Assembly (NCBI RefSeq): GCF_035825295.1
Contig: NZ_JAYMGI010000002.1
Location: 4,283,001 to 4,347,000 of the forward strand
Reading direction: 5' to 3'
Length of the DNA: 64,000 bases
Source of the DNA: Actinacidiphila sp. DG2A-62
GTDB taxonomy: Bacteria; Actinomycetota; Actinomycetes; Streptomycetales; Streptomycetaceae
The position numbers were made by a program, and so were the translations under genes. Shown here one piece after another: positions 38,949 to 47,017 of the stretch (its first letter is position 1; the number at the start of each line of letters is the position of its first letter). The notes beneath the pieces were generated by a model, which saw nothing but the letters and a program-made list of their open reading frames with translations, made no database searches and was not told the DNA's origin.

Positions 38949-39140
38949 TCATGGCCGCAACACCGTGCGGCCGCCCTGCGCCTCGGTCAGCACTGTGTAG
39001 ACGCTGGCTCCAGCGATCCCCAGTTCGACCAAAGAACGCGTCGATCCTTGTGGCGGCGTGGTGACAAGCAAAATCATGAAGATCAGCCAAGGCCACGGGG
39101 AGCCATGCCGGCCCCATTGATACGAACCGCTTGATAGCAT
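38949..39140 (-). CDS. Small membrane protein (63 aa) upstream of cas3
   Basis: Starts at ATG 39140 with AGGAG 7 nt upstream. Sequence runs MLSSGSYQWGRHGSPWPW, then a hydrophobic stretch LIFMILLVTTPP, a helix STRSLVELGIAGASVYTVLT and a polar end EAQGGRTVLRP. It is probably an inner-membrane peptide with one or two short hydrophobic helices. Codon use is less GC-biased than its neighbours, fitting a transferred segment. It lies on the same strand as the cas operon, about 195 nt before it. I do not recognise a family; a membrane-linked accessory to the CRISPR system is only a possibility. Confidence 0.5.
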   Translation of the reverse strand: MLSSGSYQWGRHGSPWPWLIFMILLVTTPPQGSTRSLVELGIAGASVYTVLTEAQGGRTVLRP

Positions 39141-39180
39141 GGCGGAGCTCCTGTCGACTTTCAACGGTGGCAGGGTCATC

Positions 39181-39248
39181 GGGCCGGACCCAGCAGCTTT
39201 CCTCTCCTGGCGCGGAGAGGCGCTGGGGTCGGCCCGATTTTGTTGTTC
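39181..39248 (+). terminator. Large hairpin followed by a T-rich tract
   Basis: An imperfect inverted repeat spans 39181-39235 (gggccggacccagc pairing with gctggggtcggccc, and an inner cctctcc/ggagagg stem), followed by gattttgttgttct. On the plus strand it is an excellent intrinsic-terminator shape, although no plus-strand gene precedes it. The inner stem-loop resembles a degenerate CRISPR repeat. Confidence 0.5.
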
Positions 39249-39436
39249 TGACCTGTCAACGGCGCGGGTCGCCCCCGGATGCGCTCAGGAGGGCTGAACC
39301 ACCCGAAGGGGTGAAGCGCCTTGTTCAGTAGCAGTCCGCTGATATCGCACTGCATCCAGTTCGCCTTCTGGGTCCAAGCCGCCTAAAGCGGCCGAATGAG
39401 CGGGAGGGCGAAGATTGCGCGGGTCAGCAAACCAAC

Positions 39437-39635
39437 ATGTCAACCCCGCGCTAGCGGGGAGCAACTTTCATCTCGATAAATATCCCCCTGAATCCAGGGG
39501 TCAGCTCCTGTCGTCCAGGAGAGCAACGTCTATCAGCGGTCACGACCGGATTCGCACAAGTTGACGCGAGTGCGGCAACACCTCCGCGGGGCGCGGAGAG
39601 TTCAGCTCAGTGGCAGAGAACCCGCCGAAGCCGTT
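39437..39635 (-). repeat. Decayed trailer repeats of array 3
   Basis: Degenerate repeat copies at about 39437-39465 (caaccccgcgctagcgggga core), 39498-39527 and 39575-39603 precede the regular array. The first two are about 61 bp apart; the third is displaced by about 77 bp, so an insertion lies between. Intervening sequence represents fossil spacers. Confidence 0.65.
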
Positions 39636-41854
39636 GAGGGCAGCCCCACCCGCGTGGGGACCACATCAACAACGTCAAAGTAGGCCGGAGCGTTACGGGG
39701 CAGGCCCCGCGGGCGCGGGGAGCACACCCGGCCCGACGGCGCGCCGACCCTCAACGAGGGAAAAGCCCCGCTCGCGCGGGGAGCACGCGTTGATCGACCA
39801 GAGGGCCACTACGTATCCGGGAACAGCCCCGCTCGCGCGGGGAGCACGTGCACCGCCATGGCGGCCCCCTCCTACGCGCGGCAACAGCCCCGCTCGCGCG
39901 GGGAGCACACGAGCATCCGCTCCCCGCCGAGCTGGATGACGGGAACAGCCCCGCTCGCGCGGGGAGCACGGCGGCCGCGGCGGTGGTGCGGGTGTGCATG
40001 GGGGAACAGCCCCGCTCGCGCGGGGAGCAAAGCCTGTGTGAGACCACCGCGCTCGAGGTGACGGGACCAGCCCCGCTCGCGCGGGGAGCACTTGTCTGGC
40101 GCCTTCGCCTTGTCCGGCTTGACGGGAACAGCCCCGCTCGCGCGGGGAGCACGGACCCGGGGCGGCCGGTACAGCTGGCAGGCGGGGAACAGCCCCGCTC
40201 GCGCGGGGAGCACCGCATCCGGTCCGACCCGATGTCGCCGCGCGGGGAACAGCCCCGCTCGCGCGGGGAGCACTGCAGGGCCGTCCACCGCTCGGGCTCC
40301 ACGTCGGGAACAGCCCCGCTCGCGCGGGGAGCACGAGCCGCACGACGACCTGATCGACGCCGACGCGGGAACAACCCCGCTCGCGCGGGGAGCACGACGC
40401 AAGCCGCAGGTAGTCGTTCCACAGCTCGGGAACAGCCCCGCTCGCGCGGGGAGCACCGCGCGAACGCTTCCACGCTCACGTCACCAGGGGGAACAGCCCC
40501 GCTCGCGCGGGGAGCACCTCGCCGCGGCGCCGCCGGTGGTGCCGCCGACGGGAACAGCCCCGCTCGCGCGGGAAGCACACTCGTACCGGTGACCCCGCGC
40601 TGACCTGCGAGGGAACAGCCCCGCTCGCGCGGGAAGCACATCGCGCTGCCGACGCTCAACAGCTTGTCCATGGGAACAGCCCCGCTCGCGCGGGAAGCAC
40701 GCAGCGTCGCAGGCCGCCGCCGGTGACCTCGTGGGAACAGCCCCGCTCGCGCGGGAAGCACCCCTGCGCGCGGCCATGGGGAAGTGACCCCGTGGGAACA
40801 GCCCCGCTCGCGCGGGAAGCACGGCGCGGCATGGGTGGCCAACCCGCACAACTGGGGAACAGCCCCGCTCGCGCGGGAAGCACAGACCGCGATCGTCGGC
40901 AGTGAGGAGACGGCCGGGAACAGCCCCGCTCGCGCGGGAAGCACGCATTGTCGCCGTGGTAGGCCACGTAGAGCCGGGGAACAGCCCCGCTCGCGCGGGA
41001 AGCACTGCTTGAGGTGTATTGGACGCAAGGCCGCTCCGGGAACAGCCCCGCTCGCGCGGGAAGCACGATCGCGCACACGTAGTCGCGCAGGGGCAGCAGG
41101 GAACAGCCCCGCTCGCGCGGGAAGCACAGAACCCCCCGACGCCTGGCAGGGAGCGGGGGAACAGCCCCGCTCGCGCGGGAAGCACGTGGAGCCGTTGAAC
41201 CCCGTGCTGGGGCCCCAGGGAACAGCCCCGCTCGCGCGGGAAGCACATAAGGGTGTCCTCCCAAGACTTAGCCGCCCGGGGAACAGCCCCGCTCGCGCGG
41301 GAAGCACGGGCAGTCGAAGCAGGCGGTTTCGCTGGTGCCGGGAACAGCCCCGCTCGCGCGGGAAGCACGAACGAAGGCGACGAAGGCGCGCATGCCAGCG
41401 GGGAACAGCCCCGCTCGCGCGGGAAGCACAGAACCCCCCGACGCCTGGCAGGGAGCGGGGGGAACAGCCCCGCTCGCGCGGGAAGCACTGCTTGAGGTGT
41501 ATTGGACGCAAGGCCGCTCCGGGAACAGCCCCGCTCGCGCGGGAAGCACATTTCCGCTCAACCCCCACACATTCGTAACCGGGGAACAGCCCCGCTCGCG
41601 CGGGAAGCACGCCCCCGGGCCCGCCCCCCGAGCCGGGGGCGCGGGAACAGCCCCGCTCGCGCGGGAAGCACGCCCCTGCTGCGCCGGGGCGCCGCGCGGT
41701 ACGGGGAACAGCCCCGCTCGCGCGGGAAGCACGACAGCGGCCTGATGCCCGTGCAGATCGGCGTGGGAACAGCCCCGCTCGCGCGGGAAGCACATTTCCG
41801 CTCAACCCCCACACATTCGTAACCGGGGAACAGCCCCGCTCGCGCGGGAAGCAC
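39636..41854 (-). CRISPR. CRISPR array 3 (type I-E), 37 repeats / 36 spacers
   Basis: 29-bp repeats of plus-strand form gggaacagccccgctcgc then gcggggagcac or gcgggaagcac, mostly 61 bp apart (60, 58 and 59 in three places). The first two units (39636, 39697) are degenerate. All 15 repeats left of 40550 keep an ending related to ggggagcac, while the 22 from 40550 rightwards end gggaagcac, which marks growth from the right. Three spacers occur twice (41006/41489, 41128/41430, 41550/41794). The leader is on the right. No cas gene adjoins this array. Confidence 0.98.
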
Positions 41855-41960
41855 ACTCATTGACCTGGCACTTTATCCGGGCAGACTCTGGATTTTACTT
41901 ACTTTCAGAGAATCGGGCGCAACATAACAAAAGACACTAACCGCTCGGCTCACGCCAATC
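41855..41960 (-). promoter_or_regulatory. Leader of array 3 (leader type B)
   Basis: actcattgacctggcacttt, then an A/T-rich segment (ggattttacttactttcaga) and acataacaaaagacactaac. On the minus strand GTAAGTAAAATCC offers a -10-like TAAAAT about 45 nt before the first repeat. It is almost identical to the flank of array 4, and its first 13 bases are shared with leader type A. Confidence 0.8.
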
Positions 41961-42019
41961 CCTTCGCCCGCACTCGCGTTCGCGAGCCCGTCCCCTTCTC
42001 CGCTGATCGTCGGCACGAT

Positions 42020-42604
42020 CTACTCACCCTCCCGCCTCGCCTCCGGCAGGAGCAGGTCCCGCTCCGGATGTGCCTCTCTGCTCACGGAGCCGCTGACGCC
42101 GAGGTCGACACGGGCGGCCTCGTGGAAGGCGTTGATCGCGCGGAAGACCGCGCGGTTGCGCTCGCGCCGGTCGGTCAGGGTGCCCGCCTGCTTTCCCGTC
42201 GCTTGTCAGTCGACCGCGCGCGACGCCGCGTTGAGGTCGTGCGCCGCCTCGATCACCTCGTCGCCGGCCAGCAGCATGATCCGCTCGAACGCCCGGCCCT
42301 GTAAGCGGATCGCGTCCGCGAGCTGGCCGCGGAGCTGCGGCTCGGGATCGTCGCTCGCGCGGATGCCCTCGCGGTGCTCGTACAGCTCGACCGCGAAGAA
42401 GACGGCGGCGCGCACGCGGTCGACGTAGTTCTCGTAGGCGTCGAGCTTCTTGTCGTCCCAGCGCGTGAGCAGCTCGCGGCGGATGCGCTGCCGCTCGGTC
42501 CAGTAGTTCGTCACGTACGTCATCAGCGCGCCCAGCAGCACGGCGACGATCGTCAGGACCTGCTCGGACGTGTCCACGCGGCGCCCCCACCCCCATGAGG
42601 TCAT
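42020..42604 (-). pseudogene. Membrane-anchored hypothetical protein gene with in-frame stop
   Basis: The frame from 42604 (or GTG 42577) gives an N-terminal hydrophobic anchor (QVLTIVAVLLGALMTYVTNY) and a helical, charged domain (TERQRIRRELLTRWDDKKLD, AYENYVDRVRAAVFFAVELY). A TGA at 42206-42208 stops it after NAASRAVD. The same frame continues sensibly to a TAG at 42020 (TLTDRRERNRAVFRAINAFH, ERDLLLPEARREGE). The copy beside array 4 has CGA at the stop position and no break, so the TGA is a nonsense mutation. A 133-residue truncated product might still be made. Family unknown. Confidence 0.6.
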
Positions 42605-42617
42605 CAAGACGTCTTGA
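42604..42617. promoter_or_regulatory. 14-bp palindrome between divergent genes
   Basis: tcaagacgtcttga is a perfect palindrome overlapping the start of the minus-strand membrane-protein gene and about 70 nt before the FkbM methyltransferase gene. A repressor site is possible. Confidence 0.35.
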
Positions 42618-42688
42618 GGATCTTAGGGGCCCGGCGGCGTGCAGGGCAGTGTTACGGTGCCCGTGGCCCCCGGCGGAGAGGCGTACGA

Positions 42689-43612
42689 ATGAGCGGCCCG
42701 ACGAGAGAAGTCCTGGTCACCCTCGGGCGGCGGTACGTACGCAGCGCGCCGGGCACGTACGGCAAGGCGCGGCTCGCCGACCGCTGGCTGAACCCGCACC
42801 TGCGCGACCAGCCGCGCCGCAGGGTGACCGAGACCGCGGTCGGCGCGCGGTTCGCCGTCGACACACAAGACCTCATCCAGCGGTACCTGTACCTGTTCGG
42901 GGTGTGGGAGCCGCGGATGACGCAGTGGCTACGGAACCGGCTCGCGTCCGGCGACACCTTCGTCGATGTCGGCGCGAACATCGGGTACTTCAGCGTGCTG
43001 GCGTCCCAACTCGTCGGCCCGCGCGGGCGGGTGGCCGCGATCGAGGCATCCGAGGCGTTCACCGCGCGGCTCGTGCAGAACGCGCGCCTCAACCGCTGCC
43101 GCAACATCCGCACTGTGCACACCGCGGTCTCCGACCGGCAGCAGACGCTCACGTTCATACTGGCCAGCTCCGCGAACATGGGCGCGAACAGCATCGTCCC
43201 CTACGACGGGCCGGCCGAGTCGACGTTCGACATCGAGGCGTACCCGCTGCCCGAGATCCTCGATGCGGACGAGATCACAACGGCGCGCGTCATCAAGGTC
43301 GACGTCGAGGGCGCCGAGGGCAGCGTCGTCCGCGGCATGGCCCCGATGCTCGGCCGGCTCCGCCCCGACGCCGAGATCACTGTCGAGGTCACCCCCGAGC
43401 GCATGGGCCAACTGGGCGACGACGTCGAAGAGTTGCTCGACACCATGCGCGGCGCCGGCTTCCACGTCTACCGCCTGGCCAACGAGTACGCCGCCGCGTC
43501 GTACCCGACTGCCCTGCGCGGGGCGTCCGCTGTGCCCGTACGCTGGCGCGGCCCGGTGACCGGCGAGAGCGATCTGATCTTCTCGCGGGTGGACGCCGAG
43601 ACCTTGCCCTGA
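42689..43612 (+). CDS. FkbM-family SAM-dependent methyltransferase
   Basis: 307 residues. SAM-binding motif I is FVDVGANIGYFSVLASQLVG. The FkbM signature IKVDVEGAEGSVVRGM follows, with AIEASEAF as the acidic loop after beta-2. FkbM members O-methylate secondary metabolites or sugars. Start ATG 42689 follows GGAGAG. No biosynthetic neighbours are present, so the substrate is unknown. It is isolated within the CRISPR accessory region. Confidence 0.88.
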   Translation: MSGPTREVLVTLGRRYVRSAPGTYGKARLADRWLNPHLRDQPRRRVTETAVGARFAVDTQDLIQRYLYLFGVWEPRMTQWLRNRLASGDTFVDVGANIGYFSVLASQLVGPRGRVAAIEASEAFTARLVQNARLNRCRNIRTVHTAVSDRQQTLTFILASSANMGANSIVPYDGPAESTFDIEAYPLPEILDADEITTARVIKVDVEGAEGSVVRGMAPMLGRLRPDAEITVEVTPERMGQLGDDVEELLDTMRGAGFHVYRLANEYAAASYPTALRGASAVPVRWRGPVTGESDLIFSRVDAETLP

Positions 43613-43645
43613 ACCTCCGGCTCCATCAGGTGCGAACCGCGCGAA

Positions 43646-43684
43646 GCCCCGCCCGCGCGCCGGAGTCTGGCGTGCGGGCGGGGC
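43646..43684. terminator. Bidirectional hairpin between the methyltransferase gene and the DUF6907-like gene
   Basis: Inverted repeat gccccgcccgc (43646-43656) / gcgggcggggc (43674-43684), with extra pairing of the inner bases, between converging genes. Confidence 0.7.
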
Positions 43685-43703
43685 CGACTGCTGCGAGGGG
43701 ACC

Positions 43704-44318
43704 TCAGCTCAGCGCGTGGTGCTCCGTCCAGTCCTCGCGGTACGCGACCAGGCGGGGCAGGACCTCGTGTTCGAGGCGGTCGGCCTGGGCGCGGAGGGTC
43801 GCGGCGAAGTCGGCCAGGGCAACCGGGTCGAGGGCCGGCGCCCACACGTCGTGGATCAGGTGGACGTGGGCGACGGGGAGCGCGGGGCGGCCCTCGTCGG
43901 GGTCGGGGCGGCACTCGATGTGGCCGGCGAAGACGGGCGTCTCCTCCCCCAGACCGTAGCCGCCGGGCGCCAGGCGGAGGGTCTGGCCCTCGAAGGGCGC
44001 GCGGTGGCAGATGTCGTCCAGGCGGACGGCGAGCCGGTCGAGCGGGACGCTGCTCGCGCTCGGGTCCTCCTCGGCCCAACCGGGCAGGTAGCCGCTGGTG
44101 ACATGGCCGCCGACCGTGGTCAGCGTCCACTGCCGGCCCGGCGGCACGATCGCGCCGGACGCGGGGGTCACGGTCGACGCGCTCAGCGCCTCCCCTTCGG
44201 CGCAGCCCTCGCTCGCGGCAAGTGCCCCCGGGGCCGCAGCCCCCTCGGGCACGGCACGGGCAGCCGGAGCACGTACGGTCTGCTGCTCCGTGGTCTCTGC
44301 GGCCTGTGTGATCTTCAC
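43704..44318 (-). CDS. DUF6907-like hypothetical protein
   Basis: 204 residues. An Ala/Thr-rich N-terminus is followed by WTLTTVGGHVTSGYLPGWAE, RLDDICHRAPFEGQTLRLAP, VFAGHIECRPDPDEGRPALP and a helical end LADFAATLRAQADRLEHEVL. This matches my memory of a small family common beside GntR/ATPase cassettes in Streptomyces; no enzymatic role is known. GTG 44318 is preceded by AAGGA and overlaps the stop of the upstream ATPase gene (GTGA). Confidence 0.6.
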   Translation of the reverse strand: MKITQAAETTEQQTVRAPAARAVPEGAAAPGALAASEGCAEGEALSASTVTPASGAIVPPGRQWTLTTVGGHVTSGYLPGWAEEDPSASSVPLDRLAVRLDDICHRAPFEGQTLRLAPGGYGLGEETPVFAGHIECRPDPDEGRPALPVAHVHLIHDVWAPALDPVALADFAATLRAQADRLEHEVLPRLVAYREDWTEHHALS

Positions 44319-44824
44319 TGTTCCTTCTCCTCCTTCGATTCCGGCGTGGTTTCCGCGGCAACGACCGCCCACACCAGCTTTCCGATGCCGTCGCGTTCGC
44401 TGACGCCCCAGCGCGCGCCGGTCAGCGCGTCGACCAGAGCGAGCCCGCGTCCGGACTCCTCGTTGCCCTCGGTCTGCTTCAGCGCAGGCCAGGTCGCGCA
44501 CGCGTCGTGCACCTCGACGCGCACGCCGCCGGGCACCCGCTGGTAGCGCGTCGCGATACGGCGGTCGCGCGGACCGCGGGCGTGCCGTACGGCGTTGGTG
44601 AACAGCTCGCACAGCACCAGCTCCGCGACGTCCGCGAGTTCGGCCAGGCCCCATGCCTCCAACTCGCGCCGCAAGTGGCGTCGGGCACGCGGCACGCAGC
44701 GCGGACTTCGCTGCCAACTCCAGCTCACGGCAACCCAATCGGGCGGCGACGCCGGCGGGTCCAATGTCGCCGCGGCGGCGGTCCCCAGGGCCGGGGACGC
44801 CGTGCGGAGGGATGTGTCGATCAT
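44315..44824 (-). CDS. RsbW-like anti-sigma/ATP-binding protein
   Basis: 169 residues with a single GHKL ATPase domain: N-box ELVLCELFTNAVRHARG, a degenerate G1 region (VEVHDACATWP), and the G2 loop SGRGLALVDALTG. Such stand-alone kinases in Streptomyces act as anti-sigma factors or switch kinases. The ATG overlaps the stop of the upstream GntR gene (ATGA), and its own stop overlaps the next gene, making a tightly coupled operon. Confidence 0.8.
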   Translation of the reverse strand: MIDTSLRTASPALGTAAAATLDPPASPPDWVAVSWSWQRSPRCVPRARRHLRRELEAWGLAELADVAELVLCELFTNAVRHARGPRDRRIATRYQRVPGGVRVEVHDACATWPALKQTEGNEESGRGLALVDALTGARWGVSERDGIGKLVWAVVAAETTPESKEEKEQ

Positions 44825-45591
44825 CGCGCCGCGCCTTTCTGGTCCGGTTCGCAGTGGTGGTCGGGGTCGGGGTGTCGGGTGGCGAAGGCGATGCGAGCGC
44901 GGTCTCCGGGCAGGACGACGAGGGCGTACGCGAGAACGCGCGCCTCCTGCGTGTCGGGCTCGGACCGCTCGGCGACGACTCGGCGCTCGATCGCAAGGAC
45001 CGGCGTACGTACGGCGATGCGCAGCGACTGTGCTTCCGCGTCGGTGGGAAACCGTGCGGTGACCTGGTGCGTTGCACGTGCCGCAGGCCCGGCGGCCCGG
45101 TCGGCGAACTGTTCGAGGAGGTCGTCGCCCCACGGGGAGAGCGGGACGGATGGGGGCTCCAACTCATGTGCCGCGTGCGGTACGTACAGGTGCGTGAGGC
45201 TGTGCGGAGTGTCGCCACGGTGGGCGAGGCAGACGTACCGCGTGACCGTGGTGTCGGGCGGTACGCCGAGTCGCGCGGCCACCTCGCCGGCTGCCGCGAC
45301 CTCGCTGAAGCTGGACACGACGTGCAGGTCGGCGACTTCAGCGGCGCCCGGGTGGCGGCCCGGGTACGTGAGCCGGGGAGCGGGTTCGCGGACGAAGTTG
45401 CCGCGACCCTGGACCTTTTCGACCAGCCCCTCCGCCTGGAGGACGCCAAGCGCGTCACGAAGCGTCGGCGTGCTGACCCGATAGTGCGCGGACAGCTGCC
45501 GTTCGGACGGCAGCCGCTCCCCCGTGGTCAGCGCGCCCGAGACGATACGCCGCCGGAGATCGTCGGCCACCTGTTGATGCCGGGCGCTCAC
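44821..45591 (-). CDS. GntR-family regulator (HutC/UTRA type)
   Basis: 256 residues. The N-terminal winged helix is VADDLRRRIVSGALTTGERL, PSERQLSAHYRVSTPTLRDA and LGVLQAEGLVEKVQGRGNFV. The C-terminal UTRA-like effector domain (VTRYVCLAHRGDTPHSLTHL) binds a small ligand. GTG 45591 overlaps the previous stop. It is one of two GntR regulators in this cassette; the other, at 46262, is divergent. Targets unknown, probably local. Confidence 0.87.
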   Translation of the reverse strand: MSARHQQVADDLRRRIVSGALTTGERLPSERQLSAHYRVSTPTLRDALGVLQAEGLVEKVQGRGNFVREPAPRLTYPGRHPGAAEVADLHVVSSFSEVAAAGEVAARLGVPPDTTVTRYVCLAHRGDTPHSLTHLYVPHAAHELEPPSVPLSPWGDDLLEQFADRAAGPAARATHQVTARFPTDAEAQSLRIAVRTPVLAIERRVVAERSEPDTQEARVLAYALVVLPGDRARIAFATRHPDPDHHCEPDQKGAAR

Positions 45592-45872
45592 GCGACGGCT
45601 CCCGCCAACTCGTAGCCGTACAGGGTCCGTTCCTCGGCGGTGAGGACATACGGCCGGACGAGCGGTATGTCGTCACCAGACAGCGGTACGAGCGGTGGTG
45701 CGGGCGAAAATGCGGGCTGCTCGTACGGCCTCGTACGCCGTAAGGGACGTGCGGCGAGGGCACCCGCGGGGCCCAAACTCGCCGATTGGAACGGACGTTG
45801 GCGGTGACATCCCGCTGGACGTGCCGGCTGCCGCCTCAACAGGCGTAGTGCTCGGCGGAATCGGACGTACAC
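45588..45872 (-). CDS. Small hypothetical protein
   Basis: 94 residues. A basic N-terminus (MYVRFRRALRLLRRQPARP) leads to a conserved-looking end SGDDIPLVRPYVLTAEER. GTG 45872 follows AGGAGC. Its stop overlaps the GntR start, so it belongs to the same operon. I recall similar short proteins near plasmid-derived regulators in Streptomyces; function unknown. Confidence 0.55.
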   Translation of the reverse strand: MYVRFRRALRLLRRQPARPAGCHRQRPFQSASLGPAGALAARPLRRTRPYEQPAFSPAPPLVPLSGDDIPLVRPYVLTAEERTLYGYELAGAVA

Positions 45873-45884
45873 GTGGATCAGCTC

Positions 45885-46181
45885 CTACGGCTGAATGCGC
45901 GGCGGCTCGCCCGGGGCGTCGCCGGCCGTGGCCGGGCCCGTGGGGCCGCTGGTACGGATGGCGGCCCAGAGGACGCGGCCGCGCGCGGAGTTGTCGGTGA
46001 GGCCGAACCAGTCGGCGGACTCCAGCGCCGCCAGGACGCCGGGCCAGGACTCGTCGGGGAACGAGGCCGGGACGATCGCCTCGACCGTGACGTGCCTCGG
46101 GTGCTGCTTGCGCTGTGGTCGGAGTCCGGCGGCGGCGAGGCGCGTGGTGATGTCGGCGATGCGTGCTTCTGGTGGCGGCAC
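45885..46181 (-). CDS. Small hypothetical protein
   Basis: 98 residues: EARIADITTRLAAAGLRPQR, HVTVEAIVPASF, WPGVLAALESADWFGLTDNS, RGRVLWAAIRT. It has a compact alpha/beta pattern and no known motif. GTG 46181 is preceded by GGAGG at good spacing. It lies 12 nt before the next operon gene, so it is probably the first gene of the minus-strand cassette, divergent from the second GntR regulator. Confidence 0.6.
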   Translation of the reverse strand: MPPPEARIADITTRLAAAGLRPQRKQHPRHVTVEAIVPASFPDESWPGVLAALESADWFGLTDNSARGRVLWAAIRTSGPTGPATAGDAPGEPPRIQP

Positions 46182-46221
46182 AAGGGTGTCCTCCGTTGCC
46201 GTGCGAGCACTCTCAGTGAAG

Positions 46222-46252
46222 CTAGTTAACTAGATTAGAGCTAGTGGACTAG
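46222..46252. promoter_or_regulatory. Twin palindromic operator for the divergent GntR regulator
   Basis: ctagttaactag (46222-46233, perfect palindrome) and ctagtggactag (46241-46252) are spaced 19 bp apart, each followed by att. They lie 10-40 nt before the gntR start at 46262 and within the divergent promoter. They probably bind the GntR protein, giving autoregulation and control of the minus-strand operon. Confidence 0.7.
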
Positions 46253-46261
46253 ATTGTCCAC

Positions 46262-47017
46262 ATGCCTGATCAGCCGCCGTATCTCCGCATCGCCGACGTG
46301 CTCCGCGAGCGCATCGCGAACCGGGAGTGGGCGCCCGGCGACCGCCTCCCGTCACGCGCCGAGCTGGCGCAGCAGTACGGGGTCGGCGACAACGTGATCC
46401 GGCGCGCGCAGGAGCTGCTCATCTCGCTCGGCACGCTGGAGGGGCGGGCGGGCTCGGGTACGTACGTGGCCGCGCCACGAGAGCGTCTGCGGATCGTGCG
46501 GTCCATCTACCGCGAGCAGACCGGGGGTTCGCCGTTCTCCGCGGACATGGCGGCGCTCGGCAAGCGGGGTACGTGGGAGAGCCGGACCGACGCGAAGGTC
46601 CCGGCCCCGGCCGACATCGCGGCCCGACTCGGCATTGCCGAGGGCGACTTGACCGTCCGAACGGCCTACGAGTTCCTCGCGGACGGCAAACCCGTCCAGC
46701 TCTCGACCAGTTGGGAGCCCTACGCCCTCACGGCCGGCACCTTGATCGTCCTCCCCGAGGGCGGCCCCCACGCCGGCCTCGGCGTCGTCCGCCGCATGGC
46801 CGAGATCGGCATCACCGTCACCCGCGCGGTCGAGCAGCCCTCACCCCGCGCGGTGACCGCCGAGGAAGCCACCCTCCTGGGCGTCCAGAAGTCCACGCTG
46901 GCGACGCACATCGTGCGCACCTACTACGCGGAGGACGGCCGCCCGGTCGAGACGGCGGACATCGTGGTCCCCGCGCCGACCTGCGACATCGTCTACGAGG
47001 TCCCGGTCACGCCGTAG
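46262..47017 (+). CDS. GntR-family regulator (HutC/UTRA type, KorSA/TraR-like)
   Basis: 251 residues. The winged helix is YLRIADVLRERIANREWAPG, DRLPSRAELAQQYGVGDNVI and RRAQELLISLGTLEGRAGSG; the UTRA domain includes ELL-type VRTAYEFLADGKPVQLSTSW and THIVRTYYAEDGRPVETADI. It resembles regulators of actinomycete integrative plasmids. Two ctag operators lie just upstream. Its stop codon (47015-47017) coincides with the outermost decayed repeat of array 4. Confidence 0.88.
   Translation: MPDQPPYLRIADVLRERIANREWAPGDRLPSRAELAQQYGVGDNVIRRAQELLISLGTLEGRAGSGTYVAAPRERLRIVRSIYREQTGGSPFSADMAALGKRGTWESRTDAKVPAPADIAARLGIAEGDLTVRTAYEFLADGKPVQLSTSWEPYALTAGTLIVLPEGGPHAGLGVVRRMAEIGITVTRAVEQPSPRAVTAEEATLLGVQKSTLATHIVRTYYAEDGRPVETADIVVPAPTCDIVYEVPVTP

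Noticed and set aside
39610-41860. Large repetitive ORF (about 700 codons, ASRASGAVP / PRERGCS repeats) across array 3
   Set aside because: Same artefact: repeats plus spacers happen to lack stops because they are GC-rich. The array explains the sequence fully.
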